A stretch of 64,000 nucleotides of DNA, taken from Gnetum montanum (lineage: Eukaryota > Streptophyta > Gnetopsida > Gnetales > Gnetaceae). Under the pieces are notes generated by a model. The model searched no databases. It saw only the letters and a list, made by a program, of their open reading frames with translations, and was not told the origin of the DNA. The position numbers were made by a program, and so were the translations under genes. This document shows, piece after piece, positions 11,907 to 22,009 of the stretch. Position 1 is the stretch's first letter, and every line of letters begins with the position of its first letter. Location: NCBI GenBank assembly GCA_015680685.1, contig MNCI01038293.1, forward strand, positions 152,688 to 216,687, given 5' to 3'.

Positions 11907-12868
11907 TGATAAATCATGGTTTGTGAAGTGCTGATATTGGACCCTTAATATTGGACCCCTAATATCAAACCCTTGATATTGGACCCCTGATATTGGACCC
12001 TTGATATCGGACCCCCAATATCAAACCCTTGATATTAGGTATGCGATATCATAGCTTGGATAACAATATCGGATACACGATATCGTGGTTCGTGTGTAAG
12101 CCTATAAATACCACATTTAGGTGCACAATAAGGGAAGGGAAGGTTAGTGTTAGAGTAAGTAGGTGTAGAAGTAGAGTCTTTTTGTTCATTTTTAGTTCCT
12201 CTCAACTCTTTTCCCATTGCATGCTAGCAATGTGATGATTGTAATTGTATGGAACCTTTATTCAAGTGTGATGTACTTGGACAAGTGCATGACTGGCAAT
12301 AAAGATCGAGATTACTTCATCATTGTAACATTCACTTAGTTTTAATTTCTTAACTATTATTGTTATTTACTATTTTCTTAATTAATATTTCTTACCCTTC
12401 ATTTACTATCCCTGTTATTAAACATGGAATGAGTATGACTTAATCACAAGCATTTAAGTGTGACTACTTGGTAACCTAGTAGCGTATCTAGGAGCACTCA
12501 AGTAATATACACTTGGTAATCCTAGAAGTAGTACATGAGGCCTAAGATGTGTATAGATGATTAAGGATAGATGCTCATCACACTTAGGCTAGATTAGATT
12601 CTCTTCTCCCACTCCCTCTTAGCTTAAAACAAAGTTATTTTCCATTGCCTCTAAGAGTAGCACTAGTTTAAAATTCATATCATACAACTCACTCTAGACT
12701 AAACCATACGTGACAAAGCAAATACTAGTCCAGGTGGGAAGATGGCAAACTGCGATCAACGTGTAACTATCAAGATACCACAACTAGCCCATCTACAAAG
12801 TTTGACCGGATCGTGCATGAAAGCTTGTATTTGTATGGTTGAGTGTAGGGGTATCTCACGACTCATCA
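11907..12868 (+). mobile_element. Solo LTR, same family as element B
   Basis: The edges are TGATAA and TCATCA, and the length is 962 bp. The body matches the element B LTR over long stretches (for example AATAAAGATCGAGATTACTT and the GTAGGGGTA block before the right edge). There is no internal region on either side. Flanking bases are AATTA on the left and CATTA on the right, a probable 5-base target duplication with one change. It lies inside the old LINE relic. Confidence 0.8.
11928..12090 (+). promoter_or_regulatory. GATATTGGACCC / GATATC array upstream of the solo-LTR TATA box
   Basis: About seven copies of a 12-15 base unit, (T)GATATTGGACCC or its diverged form AATATCAAACCC, are followed by GATATC dyads and then CCTATAAATACC at 12101-12112. 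The position matches the dyad arrays of the A and B LTRs. Confidence 0.6.
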
Positions 12869-13596
12869 CATTAGAATGTTGTTGGAGATCATCTCATTCA
12901 TGTTTTCCAAGAAGCTACTTAAAAAGTTTGTCTTAGTAAAAATATCAATAACTATGCGATTCATCTTCTTCCTAAGAATGAAGATATTCAACATATTGAC
13001 AATTGAAGACCTATTACTCTTCTTAAGAGTAGTTATAAAACTTTAGCTAAATACATGACTTTATTTATTTAGAAGGTCATAGATGATATCATCAAACTTG
13101 AGTAAACAAGTTTTGTTAAAGGTAGACATATTTTAAATAATATTATCTTGAGAATGTAGTGGAATTTTAATATTAACCAAAATGTTGCCTTTATTAAGTT
13201 AGATTATGCTAAAAATTATGACAGAATTGAATGAAATTTCATTATTTCTTGTCTCTATAAGCTAAGATTTGATGATTATTTTATTCTTCTTGTCCATACT
13301 CTATTCATTGAAATTGATTCTCAAGTTGCTATAAATTTTGGATTGAGTTTCTCCTTTTTATTCAATAGTTAGTTCCTCAAAGTTTTCCTCTAGCTCCTTG
13401 TATTTTTATTGTTTTCGTAGATTTTCTTTCAAAAAATTTACATTATAATCCACAAAAAAATATTATTAAGCAAATTTCAATTAATGATCAAAGTACACAA
13501 TTCCTTAACATGCACCTTAAAAATGATTTTTTTATGATTAATAATTCTCTACAAGATATCCTTAGTAAGTGTGGAGTATTATTTGGCTCCTATATC

Positions 13597-13735
13597 ATCA
13601 TCATCATCATCATCCTAGCCTTATTCCAATAAAATGAGGTTAGCTACATGAGTTATTTTTCACCATTTACCTCTATGAAAAGCTAGATATTTCTTTATTT
13701 GTAGTTTCTTCAAATCATCTTTGATCATGTGATTG
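13597..13735 (-). mobile_element. Probable Au-like SINE remnant, reverse orientation
   Basis: A run of about seven ATC triplets (13597-13617) is followed by CCTAGCCTTATTCCAATAAA and GAGGTTAGCTACATGA. In the plant Au-type SINE family the 3' part, read in reverse, is TCATCATC, then CCTTATCCCAACTA and GGGGTCGGCTACATGAATC. The match continues loosely to about 13735. The tRNA-related 5' end is not seen. Identification is from memory of the consensus. Confidence 0.5.
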
Positions 13736-13742
13736 CTACACA

Positions 13743-13825
13743 TCATATCTAGGGAATGCCCTAACATCTGCAAAATTTGAAATAAAAAACCTCATTCATG
13801 AGATTTAGTAAGATTTTATAGCCAG
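13743..13825 (+). pseudogene. Penelope-like element, N-terminal fragment 1
   Basis: An open frame, NALTSAKFEIKNLIHEI, runs to the left copy of the LINE target duplication. With the LINE left out, it continues in the same frame into 18876-19065. Two stops near 13806-13811 interrupt it. I attribute it to the N-terminal part of the Penelope-like polyprotein because of this continuity. The peptide alone is not diagnostic. Confidence 0.5.
13811..13825. repeat. Target-site duplication of the LINE, left copy
   Basis: AGATTTTATAGCCAG here is identical to 18861-18875, just after the poly(A). A 15-base duplication is typical of L1-type target-primed insertion. Confidence 0.95.
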
Positions 13826-14009
13826 ACAACGCATGGCACCGCAGTCCCCAGCTGAGGAAATTGGTTGCATCCCTATGGTCCGGGGGGGAGGGGAGCCCAA
13901 GCCACCTGACCGAGTCCCGATCCAGAAGTCGGCTAGCCCAACGACACATCGACTTGGGACAACAACAGACCTTACGGGAGGTCTACCAGTGCCACACCTC
14001 TAGTTGCGC

Positions 14010-14655
14010 ATGAAGATTTTTAGTTGGAATTGTAGGGGGTAGGGTACCCCTTATAAACGAAATACCCTACGCCATATTGTCAGAGAGGAGAATTATGATG
14101 TGGTCTACCTCCAGGAAACCAAGCTGCAGTCTGCGGAATCCGGTCACCTCCAGTGGTCAGGCTAGACCACATACCTGCACCCTAGCCAAGGCTGGGCTGG
14201 TAGCCTGGCCATTCTTGCATGCACTGCCACCACTCTGGTGGATGCCTCCCCATGGACCATCACGGTCCACGTTCCCACCCATGGTTTTTGGCTGACCAAC
14301 TTCTATGGGGTGTAGGCTTGGGAATTATGGCTCCAGGAGTTGAATTGGGTGGCTTTGCTGGTGCCTGACCATGGCTCCTGGGTGGTTATCGGTGACTTCA
14401 ACTAGCGTTTGTACCCCTGGGAGAAATCTGGGGGGCCACCCCCACCTGGGAGCGCCTGATTTCATGGAGTTCCTTGAGTGATCGTCTCTTGTTGATCTGC
14501 CCATTGCGAACTGTCGGTTTACCTAGAGCAACCGGCGAAAAGGGGTTCACTGTGTTCTCACCCACATTGATCACATTTGTGTTAGCTCTACTCTCCTCCT
14601 TGGCACCGCCATTACCGTGACTGTGCAGGAGTAGGCTGCTTCTGACCACCACTCG
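14010..14655 (+). pseudogene. Endonuclease part of LINE ORF2
   Basis: Catalytic-site motifs of the exonuclease-endonuclease-phosphatase fold are visible: an Asn in SWNCRG, the Glu in QETK, the Asp and Asn in GDFN, and Asp-His in SDHH. The first three lie in one frame and the last in another, so a frameshift falls between 14402 and 14641. Stops near 14040, 14313 and 14403 interrupt the first frame. Confidence 0.9.
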
Positions 14656-16437
14656 CTGGTGGTGTCCATTGGCCAGCCTAAACCCTTGGCCCCATGCCCT
14701 TTTCAGTTCAAGCGCTCGTGGCTTACCAAGCCATGGCTCCACCCACTGGTGGAGGACATCTGGGCAGATAACCAGCCGGGTTGGATGGATCCTCAGACCT
14801 TCCTCAAAGAAGCTCTCCTTCAGCTCAAGTGGGCCATCTGGGCCCTCTCGGTGGGGGAGAAGTTTTCGTTTCGAGCTAGCCACAAGTTTGTTCTGGAGTG
14901 GCTCGGACACATCCAAGCACAACAAGAGACTAGGGAGGACCTGCACAAGGAGGAGATGCACCTCCTTCATCAACTCTAGAGTCTTGACCATGAGGAGGAG
15001 ATCTATTGGTGGCAGCGATCTTGGATTAGATGGCTCTGCGAGGGGGACCAACATACGAAATTCTTCTTCGCCATGGCAAAGACACGTGGCGAAACCCACA
15101 TCTGTAGCATTCGTACTCAGGTTGGGATGGTGGTTGATGACCCGCAAGGGATCGCCAATGAGCTCTCATGCTACTGGGGATGCATTTGGGCCAAGCACAC
15201 CACCCAGCCCATCTCTGTCCATGTGGCAAAGGTGCTCACTGCTGCGGACAATCAACATCTTTTGGCCCCCTTCTCTGAGATAGAATTGACCAACACCATC
15301 AACAACATGCTAGGTGGTAAAGTACCTGGACTGGACGGTTAGTCGCTGGAGTTCTTTAGAGCTTTCTTGGATATTGTGGGCCCCAATCTTCTAGATGCTT
15401 TCAACATCATGCTGGCCATACGGCAAGTGCAACGCGAAATCAATTACTTGTGCATCATCTTCATCCCTAAACAGTTGAATGCACACCACCCAGAGCACTT
15501 TCATCCCATTGGTGTGTGCAATGTCCTCATTCGCATCTTCTCCAAACTCTTGGTCAACCGTCTAGGCCCCCTCTTGCCTACGTTGGTTGGATGCAATCAG
15601 GCGGGCTTCGTCCAGGGTAGGACCCTTCAAGATCAGGTTCTTCTTATGCAAGAGGCCCTTCACTCCCTCCGTACCATGAGGTTTCCTGGCCTCTATCTCA
15701 AGCTAGACATAGCGAAGGCATACAACACGCTTAGCTGGGACGTCCTACATGACATCATGCATAGGAAAGGCTTTGACCCTGGATTTATCCAATTATGTTT
15801 ACACATCCAGTCCTCCGCTAGGTTCTCTTTTGATGTGGGGGGGCAGCTGTGGGGCTTTTCCTCCCCTAGTAGAGGTTTGAGGCAAGGCAACCCCCTGTAC
15901 CCCTTACTTTTCATCATTGCCATGGACCTCATGCAATCCTACTGCAGCACCTCGGGGGTGGTGGGCCTGGACATTGTAGGGGTGGATTATCGTGTTGAAC
16001 ACTATGTCGATGATACCATGCTCCTTATCCAGGCAACGGTCCCACAGGCATGGTGTATCAACCTGGCCCTAACCAGATTGGCCGCCGAGTTAGGTTTAGA
16101 AATCAACCGCACCAAGTCGGCAGCGTACTTCATCAATGTGGACTCATAGGTGCAGAGCCGGGTTATACAAATCCTGAACATTCAACCCGGGAAAATCACC
16201 GATACCTACCTTGGTATCCCACTATTCCAATGGGGACAGAACAATACCTGGATCCCCCCTCCTAGCCAAGCTCGAGAAACACATCAATCACTAGGCTAAC
16301 CATTTTCTTATGTGCAAGGGCTACCTTCTCGTGGCCACTGGGATCCTTGCGGCCACTACGCGCTTTGTGGCAGTGGTCGCTGAGCCCCCCATGGCCATCA
16401 TCCACTAGATCAACGCCAAGATCTGCTGCTTCATTTG

Positions 16438-16456
16438 GCGGGGGGGGGGGGGGGGG
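16438..16456 (+). repeat. Poly(G) tract in LINE ORF2
   Basis: An unbroken run of about 19 G, with a second run of seven G eight bases later, lies in the ORF2 C-terminal part, where nearby codons read as glycine. It probably grew by slippage and shifts the frame. Assembly length here may be unreliable. Confidence 0.8.
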
Positions 16457-17139
16457 CAAGGGGGGGAGCAAACTCCATCTTGTCAACTGGCATCGCATGG
16501 CCTGTCCTCGTATGGTGGGGGCGTTGGGGGTCATGACTTTTGAAGATGAATGCATGATGGGGCAGCAGTGGCTGGTCCACTGGCTCAACCATGCGCAAGG
16601 GGAGTGTAGCCAGTGGGCCCACATCGTCCACCAGAAATACACGCTTTGGCTACCTGGACCGCACGTTTCGAGGCCTTGGCAGTCCATCTGTTGACATGTG
16701 TGGAGGATGCTGAGCCTGAACTGGATCCACCTTGAGCCACGTGCCATCCTGGCCCATAAATATCCCCTGGAAGATGGCTGGTGGGTGCTCTGGCATAGGC
16801 AGCTCCCCGAGAAAGTCAAAATCTTTCTCTGGTTGCTAAAATATTCTGCGCTCCCCGTGCATGCCGTACTACAACAGCGTGGCATCACGCACAATCCCAC
16901 GTTTCCACATTGCAGCATCAGCCCTAAAACCCTCAACCACTTTATTTACGACTACCCTTGCATGATCACCACTTGGCGCACATGTAGAATGCCCCCCCTA
17001 CAACGATTTAATGGTGACTCCTGGTCGGCGCTACTGTTATGGAACGCTTGGAAGGCGCAGAATTGCACGATCTTTGCACCAACATCAACCCCCCTAGCAA
17101 CTTATCCAGCGGACCTGCAGGGCATGGCATGAGCTTGCG

Positions 17140-17700
17140 CATTCCATGGGGTAGATGCTGACGTACGAACCTGACTACGCCATCTACCAAGATGACAAGG
17201 AGCTGTGGCGGATGATCTGCCAGTGCGGCTAGGCCACCCTACTGCAGAAGCTAGTCGGGGATCCTGACCTTCCTGACAATACATTCTTTACTAACTGGCA
17301 TTGGGATCAAACCTACTTTTAAGGCCGAGAAATTCACCTCACAGAAGACGCCCTGGCCAACTATCTAGGGGTCTTGGCCGTTGGTGAGGTCATCCTGCCG
17401 ACCTCCCGCGGCCTTCATAACTCTGTGACCTTCTTCGAGGGGCTTTCCCCGAGAACGCAGAGCTGTCAAGTTCCTCGAACTTCTCTCCCGTGCCTCTGAG
17501 CTCACGCTTTTGCCTTGGTGGAACACTTTTTTATCCAGTCGGGCAATGTTTCCAAGCTCCAGGGGCTGCATTTTACTTTCATGAGGTGCTTGAAGGAAGG
17601 CACCCAAGTTAACCTGCCGCGTTTCTTCCTTGAGCCCCTCCGTCTTAAACGACGCGGTCACCACTCGAGGTTAATTTTAGCTCTATGGTGGGGGGCGGGG
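17140..17700 (+). pseudogene. LINE third coding region, N-terminal part (plant-transposon-type domain?)
   Basis: After the ORF2 end the reading gives EPDYAIYQDDKELWRMICQ, then GREIHLTEDALANYLGV (from about 17323), GEVILPTSRG and, after a frame change, VEHFFIQSGNVSKLQGLHF and LPRFFLEPL (from 17515). The pattern G-x-x-I-x-L/F-(T/S)-x-x-A-(I/L)-x-x-x-L-x-(L/V) resembles the N-terminal domain of the large plant-transposon ORFs found in Athila-like elements, and also 50168-50542 of element B. The resemblance is by eye and modest. A proline- and glycine-rich linker (17690-17870) follows. Confidence 0.45.
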
Positions 17701-17821
17701 GAGGGGGGTAGGGGACTCCAGGCCCATCCTCTGCCCCCATTGGGGTTCACCTCGCTAATGCCCCCTGCTTCCCCCAGTTCTCCCACCCCGACCACTCAAC
17801 GGTGGTGGGCTACTTTAAACC

Positions 17822-18511
17822 ATGCCTGGGGAAGCCGCTCTCACCGCAATCTTGCCCCCTTGCCTGACCGCCCCTAGTGGCCCCCCAAATTGGGAGGCAA
17901 AACTTCAACAGGCAGTCGCTGCTGCTCGGGAGGCCAAGCGACAAACTTCGGAGATTAGGTGGATCGAGACCCTGGCCCAGTGGCGTGTCGACCACAAAGC
18001 CCAACTTCAAGAACAAACACAAGAGTTGAACCAGCAACACACGCTCATGATGGAGACCTTGTGGGCTCAGCTCACTGACAAGCTCTGGGACCGGATCAGG
18101 GAGGAGCTGCATCAGGAGGAGGCAGCTCGTCAGGCCCAAGAGGTGGCGGCCTGGGAAGAGTAGGAACTCCTGCAAGAGGAAGAAGAGCAACGATAACGGC
18201 AACTCGACTGGGCACATCAACATAGTACCCACTAGTGGCTCAGGGAGGGGCACTTCCTGTATAGCATTTTGGGCATTAGCTGTGAGAGCTCCTGGGGGGA
18301 GCTCAGACGATACATCAGACGCATGTCCGCTCGATTCCACCCCGATGCAGGGGATTCTTCGACGGACCGGAGTAGGCGTGAGGCTCTTATGCAGGGCTTT
18401 CAACAAGCCATGAACTTTGTGGACACCATGGAGCATCGTGCCTCCCTGGACATACTGCATGAGCTGGAGTGCCCTCGGTGTGCCTGTTGCCACCTACCGA
18501 CTCGCCCCTAG
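17822..18511 (+). pseudogene. LINE third coding region: helical Q/E-rich stretch plus DnaJ-type J domain
   Basis: In a single frame, residues 20-115 are rich in Gln, Glu, Ala, Arg and Leu (for example AKLQQAVAAAREAKRQT and WDRIREELHQEEAARQAQE) and should form a long helix or coiled coil. From 18251 comes a J domain: LYSILGISCESSWGELRRYI, then RMSARFHPDAGDS with HPD at 18338-18346, then QGFQQAMNFVDTMEHRASLD. This order matches helix I, helix II, the HPD loop and helix III of DnaJ proteins. HPD normally stimulates Hsp70 ATPase. Three in-frame stops (18161, 18194, 18233) lie where glutamine codons are expected, each one C-to-T change away. The ORF ends at 18511, inside the LINE and before its poly(A). 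Confidence 0.75.
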
Positions 18512-18860
18512 CTCCCCCTGCTGCTGCCCCCCCTTTTTTTTGTTGTTCTCATCTTGTTTATTTTTTTGGGGTTGCACCCCCCCTGTTGGGGGTGCCCCCC
18601 CTTGTTGTTGGGAGTGCGCCCCCCTCCTTTGTGGGGGTGCACCACCTGCCCTTTTTGTTGGGGTTTTTGAGGTTTACACGGTGTTTTGGTTTGGTGGCTC
18701 AGCTCGGAGTCCTCCGAGTTTGAATTTTTATGGGTTTCTAGGGCCCTTCCCCCCCCCCCTCAGGATGGGCCACCCCTGGTGCCCCCCTCTTTTGTAATTG
18801 TATACTTGTGTACCATACTTTCCGTAATAACAAACCCAAACATTCTCTCTCAAAAAAAAA
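18512..18860 (+). other. LINE 3' UTR and poly(A)
   Basis: The sequence is rich in runs of C, T and G: repeated TTGGGGGTGCACC-like words and CCCCCCC tracts. It ends with TTGTATACTTGTGTACCA, an ACAAACCC-containing stretch and a short A tail (18852-18861). Open frames across it, with proline-rich translations, come from the homopolymers and are not genes. Confidence 0.85.
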
Positions 18861-18875
18861 AGATTTTATAGCCAG
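18861..18875. repeat. Target-site duplication of the LINE, right copy
   Basis: AGATTTTATAGCCAG matches 13811-13825 exactly and follows the A tail directly. Confidence 0.95.
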
Positions 18876-19065
18876 TTGTCAACTTGATGCTAACCCCCTT
18901 CTTCTATATCCAAGATTGGTATTAGAATTGGAAAAGTTATCTATCTCTCATATTAATGGGTAAAATTTTTTTATTTATTGTAATTAAAATATTGATGAAT
19001 GAGTTACTCTTGAGCCTTTGAAAATCTTGAAAAAATATTCTATCTTCAAAATTTTAGAAATACCT
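18876..19065 (+). pseudogene. Penelope-like element, N-terminal fragment 2
   Basis: One frame reads LLLYPRLVLELEKLSISHI, then NFFIYCN and VTLEPLKILKKYSIF, ending at ILEIP where element D begins. Penelope-like polyproteins have a helical, charged region before the first RT motif, and the coding signal resumes after D with that motif. Three stops interrupt the frame. A one-base frame change is seen next to the right TACCT, so the two sides do not join perfectly in frame. Confidence 0.65.
19061..19065. repeat. Target-site duplication of element D, left copy (TACCT)
   Basis: TACCT precedes the TGATGA edge, and the identical TACCT follows the other edge at 28410-28414. Five bases is the usual length for Ty3-type integrases. 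Confidence 0.95.
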
Positions 19066-19906
19066 TGATGAGTGGCAAGGTACCCCTATGCCCAACTATA
19101 TGAATCATAAGTGTTCACACATGATCTGGTTGAACTTCATAGGCCTTAAGTTCCCAATTATGGTAGTTTCAAGAAAGTGAAATCTAATTGGAATGATCAT
19201 TATCTTCTCAGTTCCAATTGTGAGGTGCAAGTATATGGTTAAGTGTAACTGAGGCATATGATTTTAATTATTTTATATTTTATATGTTTAATCACCTAGA
19301 ACAAGAATTAAATGTAGAGGAATTTAATATCTAACTAATCTACTATCTAGCTAGCCTAACACAAGTACCCATTCCAACTTTCTGGACACATCCTAAATAC
19401 ATGTAGCACTACTAGGTAACCAAACATTAAGCGTTTCTAGGTTACCAAGTGCTATATGTATGCTCAAAGTGGTCATTCTTATGTTCATTAATAACTAGAA
19501 ATTAATTTCTTAATTAAAGGGCATTAAATTAAAGTGCATAAATAATAAATGCATTAAAGAAAACATTAATCTATTCTTAGTACTATAAGGATTATCAAAA
19601 GGGCTCGTCTTTATTCCCGTCACATTGTTGTGCTTAGGTACATGAATTCTTAAATAAAGGTTTGTATACACTCAAAGTCCTACTATAATCACTTAGAAAT
19701 ATTCTATCTTTGGAATGACTAAATTTCAAGAAATTCATTACTCTATGCAAAAACTAATGAAAAACTCTATCCAAATTGTGAGCCTAAGAGCTATATTTAT
19801 AGGTTGGAATATACCCCACAATATCTAATATTTGACATTTCATCTTGGGCTTTGATATTAGGTATCCAATATTAAGCCTTGGAGCATGTCAAAATATGAT
19901 TAATCA
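19066..19906 (-). repeat. 3' LTR of element D
   Basis: It is 841 bp. In element orientation it starts TGATTAATCATA and ends ACTCATCA. A TATA-like CCTATAAATATAG lies at 19791-19803 on the minus strand, preceded in U3 by a diverged set of AATATC/GATATT words at 19830-19890. The terminal part matches 28172-28330 and the start matches 28330-28409. Confidence 0.9.
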
Positions 19907-19935
19907 TACCCCCATGATAGAATGAAAACTCATCC
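19907..19935 (-). other. Polypurine-tract region of element D
   Basis: Read on the minus strand, TTTTCATTCTATCATGGGGG followed by TA abuts the LTR start. Element B has GTTTTCATTCAGTTGTGGGG in the same place, so this is the family's plus-strand primer site. It is short, as in other plant Ty3 elements. Confidence 0.75.
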
Positions 19936-22009
19936 TTGAGTGAAGAAGAGGGGGAACAAGTTTCTTACAAAGTATTGGATAGGTATGGGAGTATTAACTA
20001 ACATAAAAACTAACTTAAATGGAACAAATAGACTCTAATTTCCTGAGTGTATGGAGTTATAATCTCTTACAAAAGTGGGTGTTCATGATAATAGAATTGA
20101 ACACCCTAGACAAAACTGACATCCAACTTTTCTTAGTAGCCAAAGAGAAAGGGAGAATATCCAATGGTCATGAATGCTCCTCATCATAATATGCTATTGC
20201 ATATCCTTTGGTGAAGATAGTCTCATTTCTAGTTTGCGCTTCCCATTGCAATCAGAACAGAATCATGAATTAGTATGCAATGTGTAACATATATCTTTGA
20301 AGTACCTTGTCTCATTGGTAGTTACACTTGGCTAGATTGTGATTATGGTGAATATATTTAGTTAATAGTGTTAGCAGAAAGATTAAAAAGTAGGGTAAAA
20401 TGGATAAGTGGTCCATTATAAAATTCAAAAAAATTTAAACAAGATGAAATTCTTGGAGAGGGTTTATGAATTCACAATAATAACAAGGAAATTTCACTAA
20501 AAAATATTATGAAGATGTGCACAATTGGATCTCATTGATGAGGCACTTAAAAGGCTTGATTATGCGAATGTCTAAGGGTAAAGAACTTAACTAACCCAAC
20601 CAAAAGATATGCAGGTGGATCCTCCCCAAAGCAAGCATAGGCCTTTTATTGCCCTTGCATAACTTCAAACTAAGGAGTTTGTGGACCCATGGATGATTAA
20701 TGGTTATGGAAAGTTAAATACAAAAATCCAGAAGGAACTACCTAAGAATTTCAACATATCAAACCAAGACATCAAACAAGAACATGAAATTGGTAGTGAG
20801 GTGAAACATGGAAAGAATAAATGGATGAGAGAGAGTGGAATGAAGTCCCTGATTAAGGTCACATGAAGTTCCTTGTGAATTTTATGGTTAAATGACTTGA
20901 TAAGATTCATCCTTAGTCCAAATCAAAACCAACCATGTTTAGTGGCTTTGAATCACCATGCTAAGACCAGTCTACCCCCTTGAGACACAAGAGTACTTCC
21001 AAAAAACAACCATCATTTCCTATTAGAGAAGAAAAGAGAAGTAGGAAGTGAGGAAGGGCCTTAGTTAGAGAGAACCTTTAGGCATGGGTAACATGTCTTT
21101 ATAGTCCCATAACCAGTGCTTGTAACCTATTTATTTTATCTAAGAGGTGTGCTTTGAACTCCCATCATTTTTTGCTATTTTTTTTGTTAATGAGAACCAC
21201 ACCATGCAAAGACTTATTCAACTTCCTTTTATTCGTCAACATAGAATTGTAGGAAATCCATAAAAACACACATGCATCCAAGTAAGCAAAAAGGCACAAA
21301 GAATAGTAAATCCCCTTGAAGTCACACCTTGTTCAAACCTTTTAATCCTTTCCAAATTTGAAAACTACCAAAGTCACAAATTTGTTAAAGTTCTATTAAT
21401 GAAAAAGAGATTGCACATTTCCAAAAAAAGGAAGACCATAGAGTTTGTGGATGGCTGGATGTTGTGAACTCACTACCTATTGCATGAAAGGAAATCATGT
21501 CCTACTTATTAGTAACAAAATTCAAATCTAGAATCCAGACACCAAAAATCAAATAACTAGATAGTACATACCGCCATCAAGCAATGAATTACCATTGTGC
21601 CTTGCACTTATTAACAAAAACTTAGAAAATCACATCAAAATAAAGAGAAACATAAGAAGGTGTAAAATATTAAAGAAATAGCAAATGTACTAATGATGTT
21701 GTAAAAAAATTAGAAAATATTAATAACATAAAAATAATAAGATGTAAAATATAGAATGTGCAAAACAAAAAGTCATAAAACTAACAAGGTGTAAAACAAA
21801 AGGATGAAAAATTGAGGAGCTGCTTATATAATTAACATAGCTAGCCATCTCTCCCATGACTGAGTTAAAAGGAGGATATCAGAAATATTTAGCATGGTTG
21901 TTCATCCAATGAGGCATTTTTTGTATTCATTGGCTTATGCTCGTGGAAAGGTTTAACTTATTGTATGTTGACTAGATATTTCTTATCTAGGCTCTCAGGT
22001 TTGTAGATC
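19936..22009 (-). other. 3' leader of element D, non-coding
   Basis: About 2 kb lie between the integrase end and the 3' LTR, where Athila elements may carry an env-like ORF. I see no membrane segments or long frame on the minus strand. Parts (20960-21420) are shared with the corresponding regions of A and F. Short frames on either strand (for example 20681-20866) are not supported by any motif. Confidence 0.6.

Larger units (their letters stand above)
11600..13596 (+). pseudogene. Old AT-rich LINE relic (EN and RT fragments), split by a solo LTR
   Basis: Before the solo LTR, about 11840-11906, one frame reads NFIFLQEIKI, the L1-type AP-endonuclease motif with its catalytic Glu. After the LTR, from about 12950, it reads HLLPKNEDIQHID, RPITLLKSSYKTLAKY, SFVKGRHILNNII, AFIKLDYAKNYDRIEWN and QVAINFG, which is the L1-type reverse transcriptase from the first palm motifs onward. 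A degraded version of the YADD region lies near 13500-13595. The EN-RT linker is missing, so a deletion came before the LTR insertion. Stops are frequent. It is AT-rich and unlike the GC-rich LINE at 13826. Confidence 0.7.
14010..17132 (+). pseudogene. LINE ORF2: AP-endonuclease, reverse transcriptase, zf-RVT-like end
   Basis: The start MKIFSWNCRG is the usual opening of the plant L1 endonuclease domain. It is followed by VYLQETKL (14112-14123 holds QETK), GDFN (14391-14402) and SDHHS (14641-14655). The linker has EIYWWQRSWIRWLCEGD. RT begins near 15310 (GKVPGLDG) and shows NQAGFVQGRTLQDQ, LYLKLDIAKAYNTLSWD, GLRQGNPLYPLLF, the catalytic YVDD at 16003-16014, and YLGIPLF. The end (16790-17000) reads PEKVKIFLWLLKYSALP with a cysteine/histidine remnant, as in zf-RVT. 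The frame changes at least three times and several CAG codons appear as TAG. It would nick target DNA and copy the LINE RNA, but is dead. Confidence 0.95.
13826..18860 (+). mobile_element. GC-rich L1-type LINE, 5'-truncated, with an extra 3' ORF
   Basis: This 5035-bp insertion is bounded by identical 15-base target duplications and ends in a short poly(A). It is much richer in G and C than its surroundings. Contents in order: about 180 bases of leader, ORF2 (endonuclease, RT, Zn-knuckle-like end), a third coding region with a J domain, a G/C-homopolymer-rich 3' UTR, and poly(A). No ORF1 is present, so the copy is 5'-truncated or the element lacks one. Frameshifts and stops inactivate it. It interrupts the Penelope-like element. 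Confidence 0.95.

Noticed and set aside
14398-15147. A 249-codon open frame on the minus strand, the second longest in the window
   Set aside because: It lies opposite the LINE ORF2, whose plus-strand EN and linker motifs are clear. The minus frame is open because the LINE is GC-rich, and its translation shows no domain.
16262-16936. A 224-codon minus-strand frame
   Set aside because: It is antisense to ORF2 C-terminal motifs (LVNWHRMA, KVKIFLWLLK) on the plus strand, with no features of its own.
17810-18493. A 227-codon minus-strand frame
   Set aside because: It mirrors the helical stretch and J domain. The plus frame has recognisable motifs, and the minus frame has none.
18417-18797. Proline- and cysteine-rich plus-strand frames that look like a secreted or membrane protein
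   Set aside because: They translate C-, T- and G-homopolymer tracts of the LINE 3' UTR, and the J-domain frame covers the same start.
19936-22009. An env-like ORF in element D
   Set aside because: No signal peptide, membrane segment or long minus-strand frame can be seen, only shared non-coding blocks.
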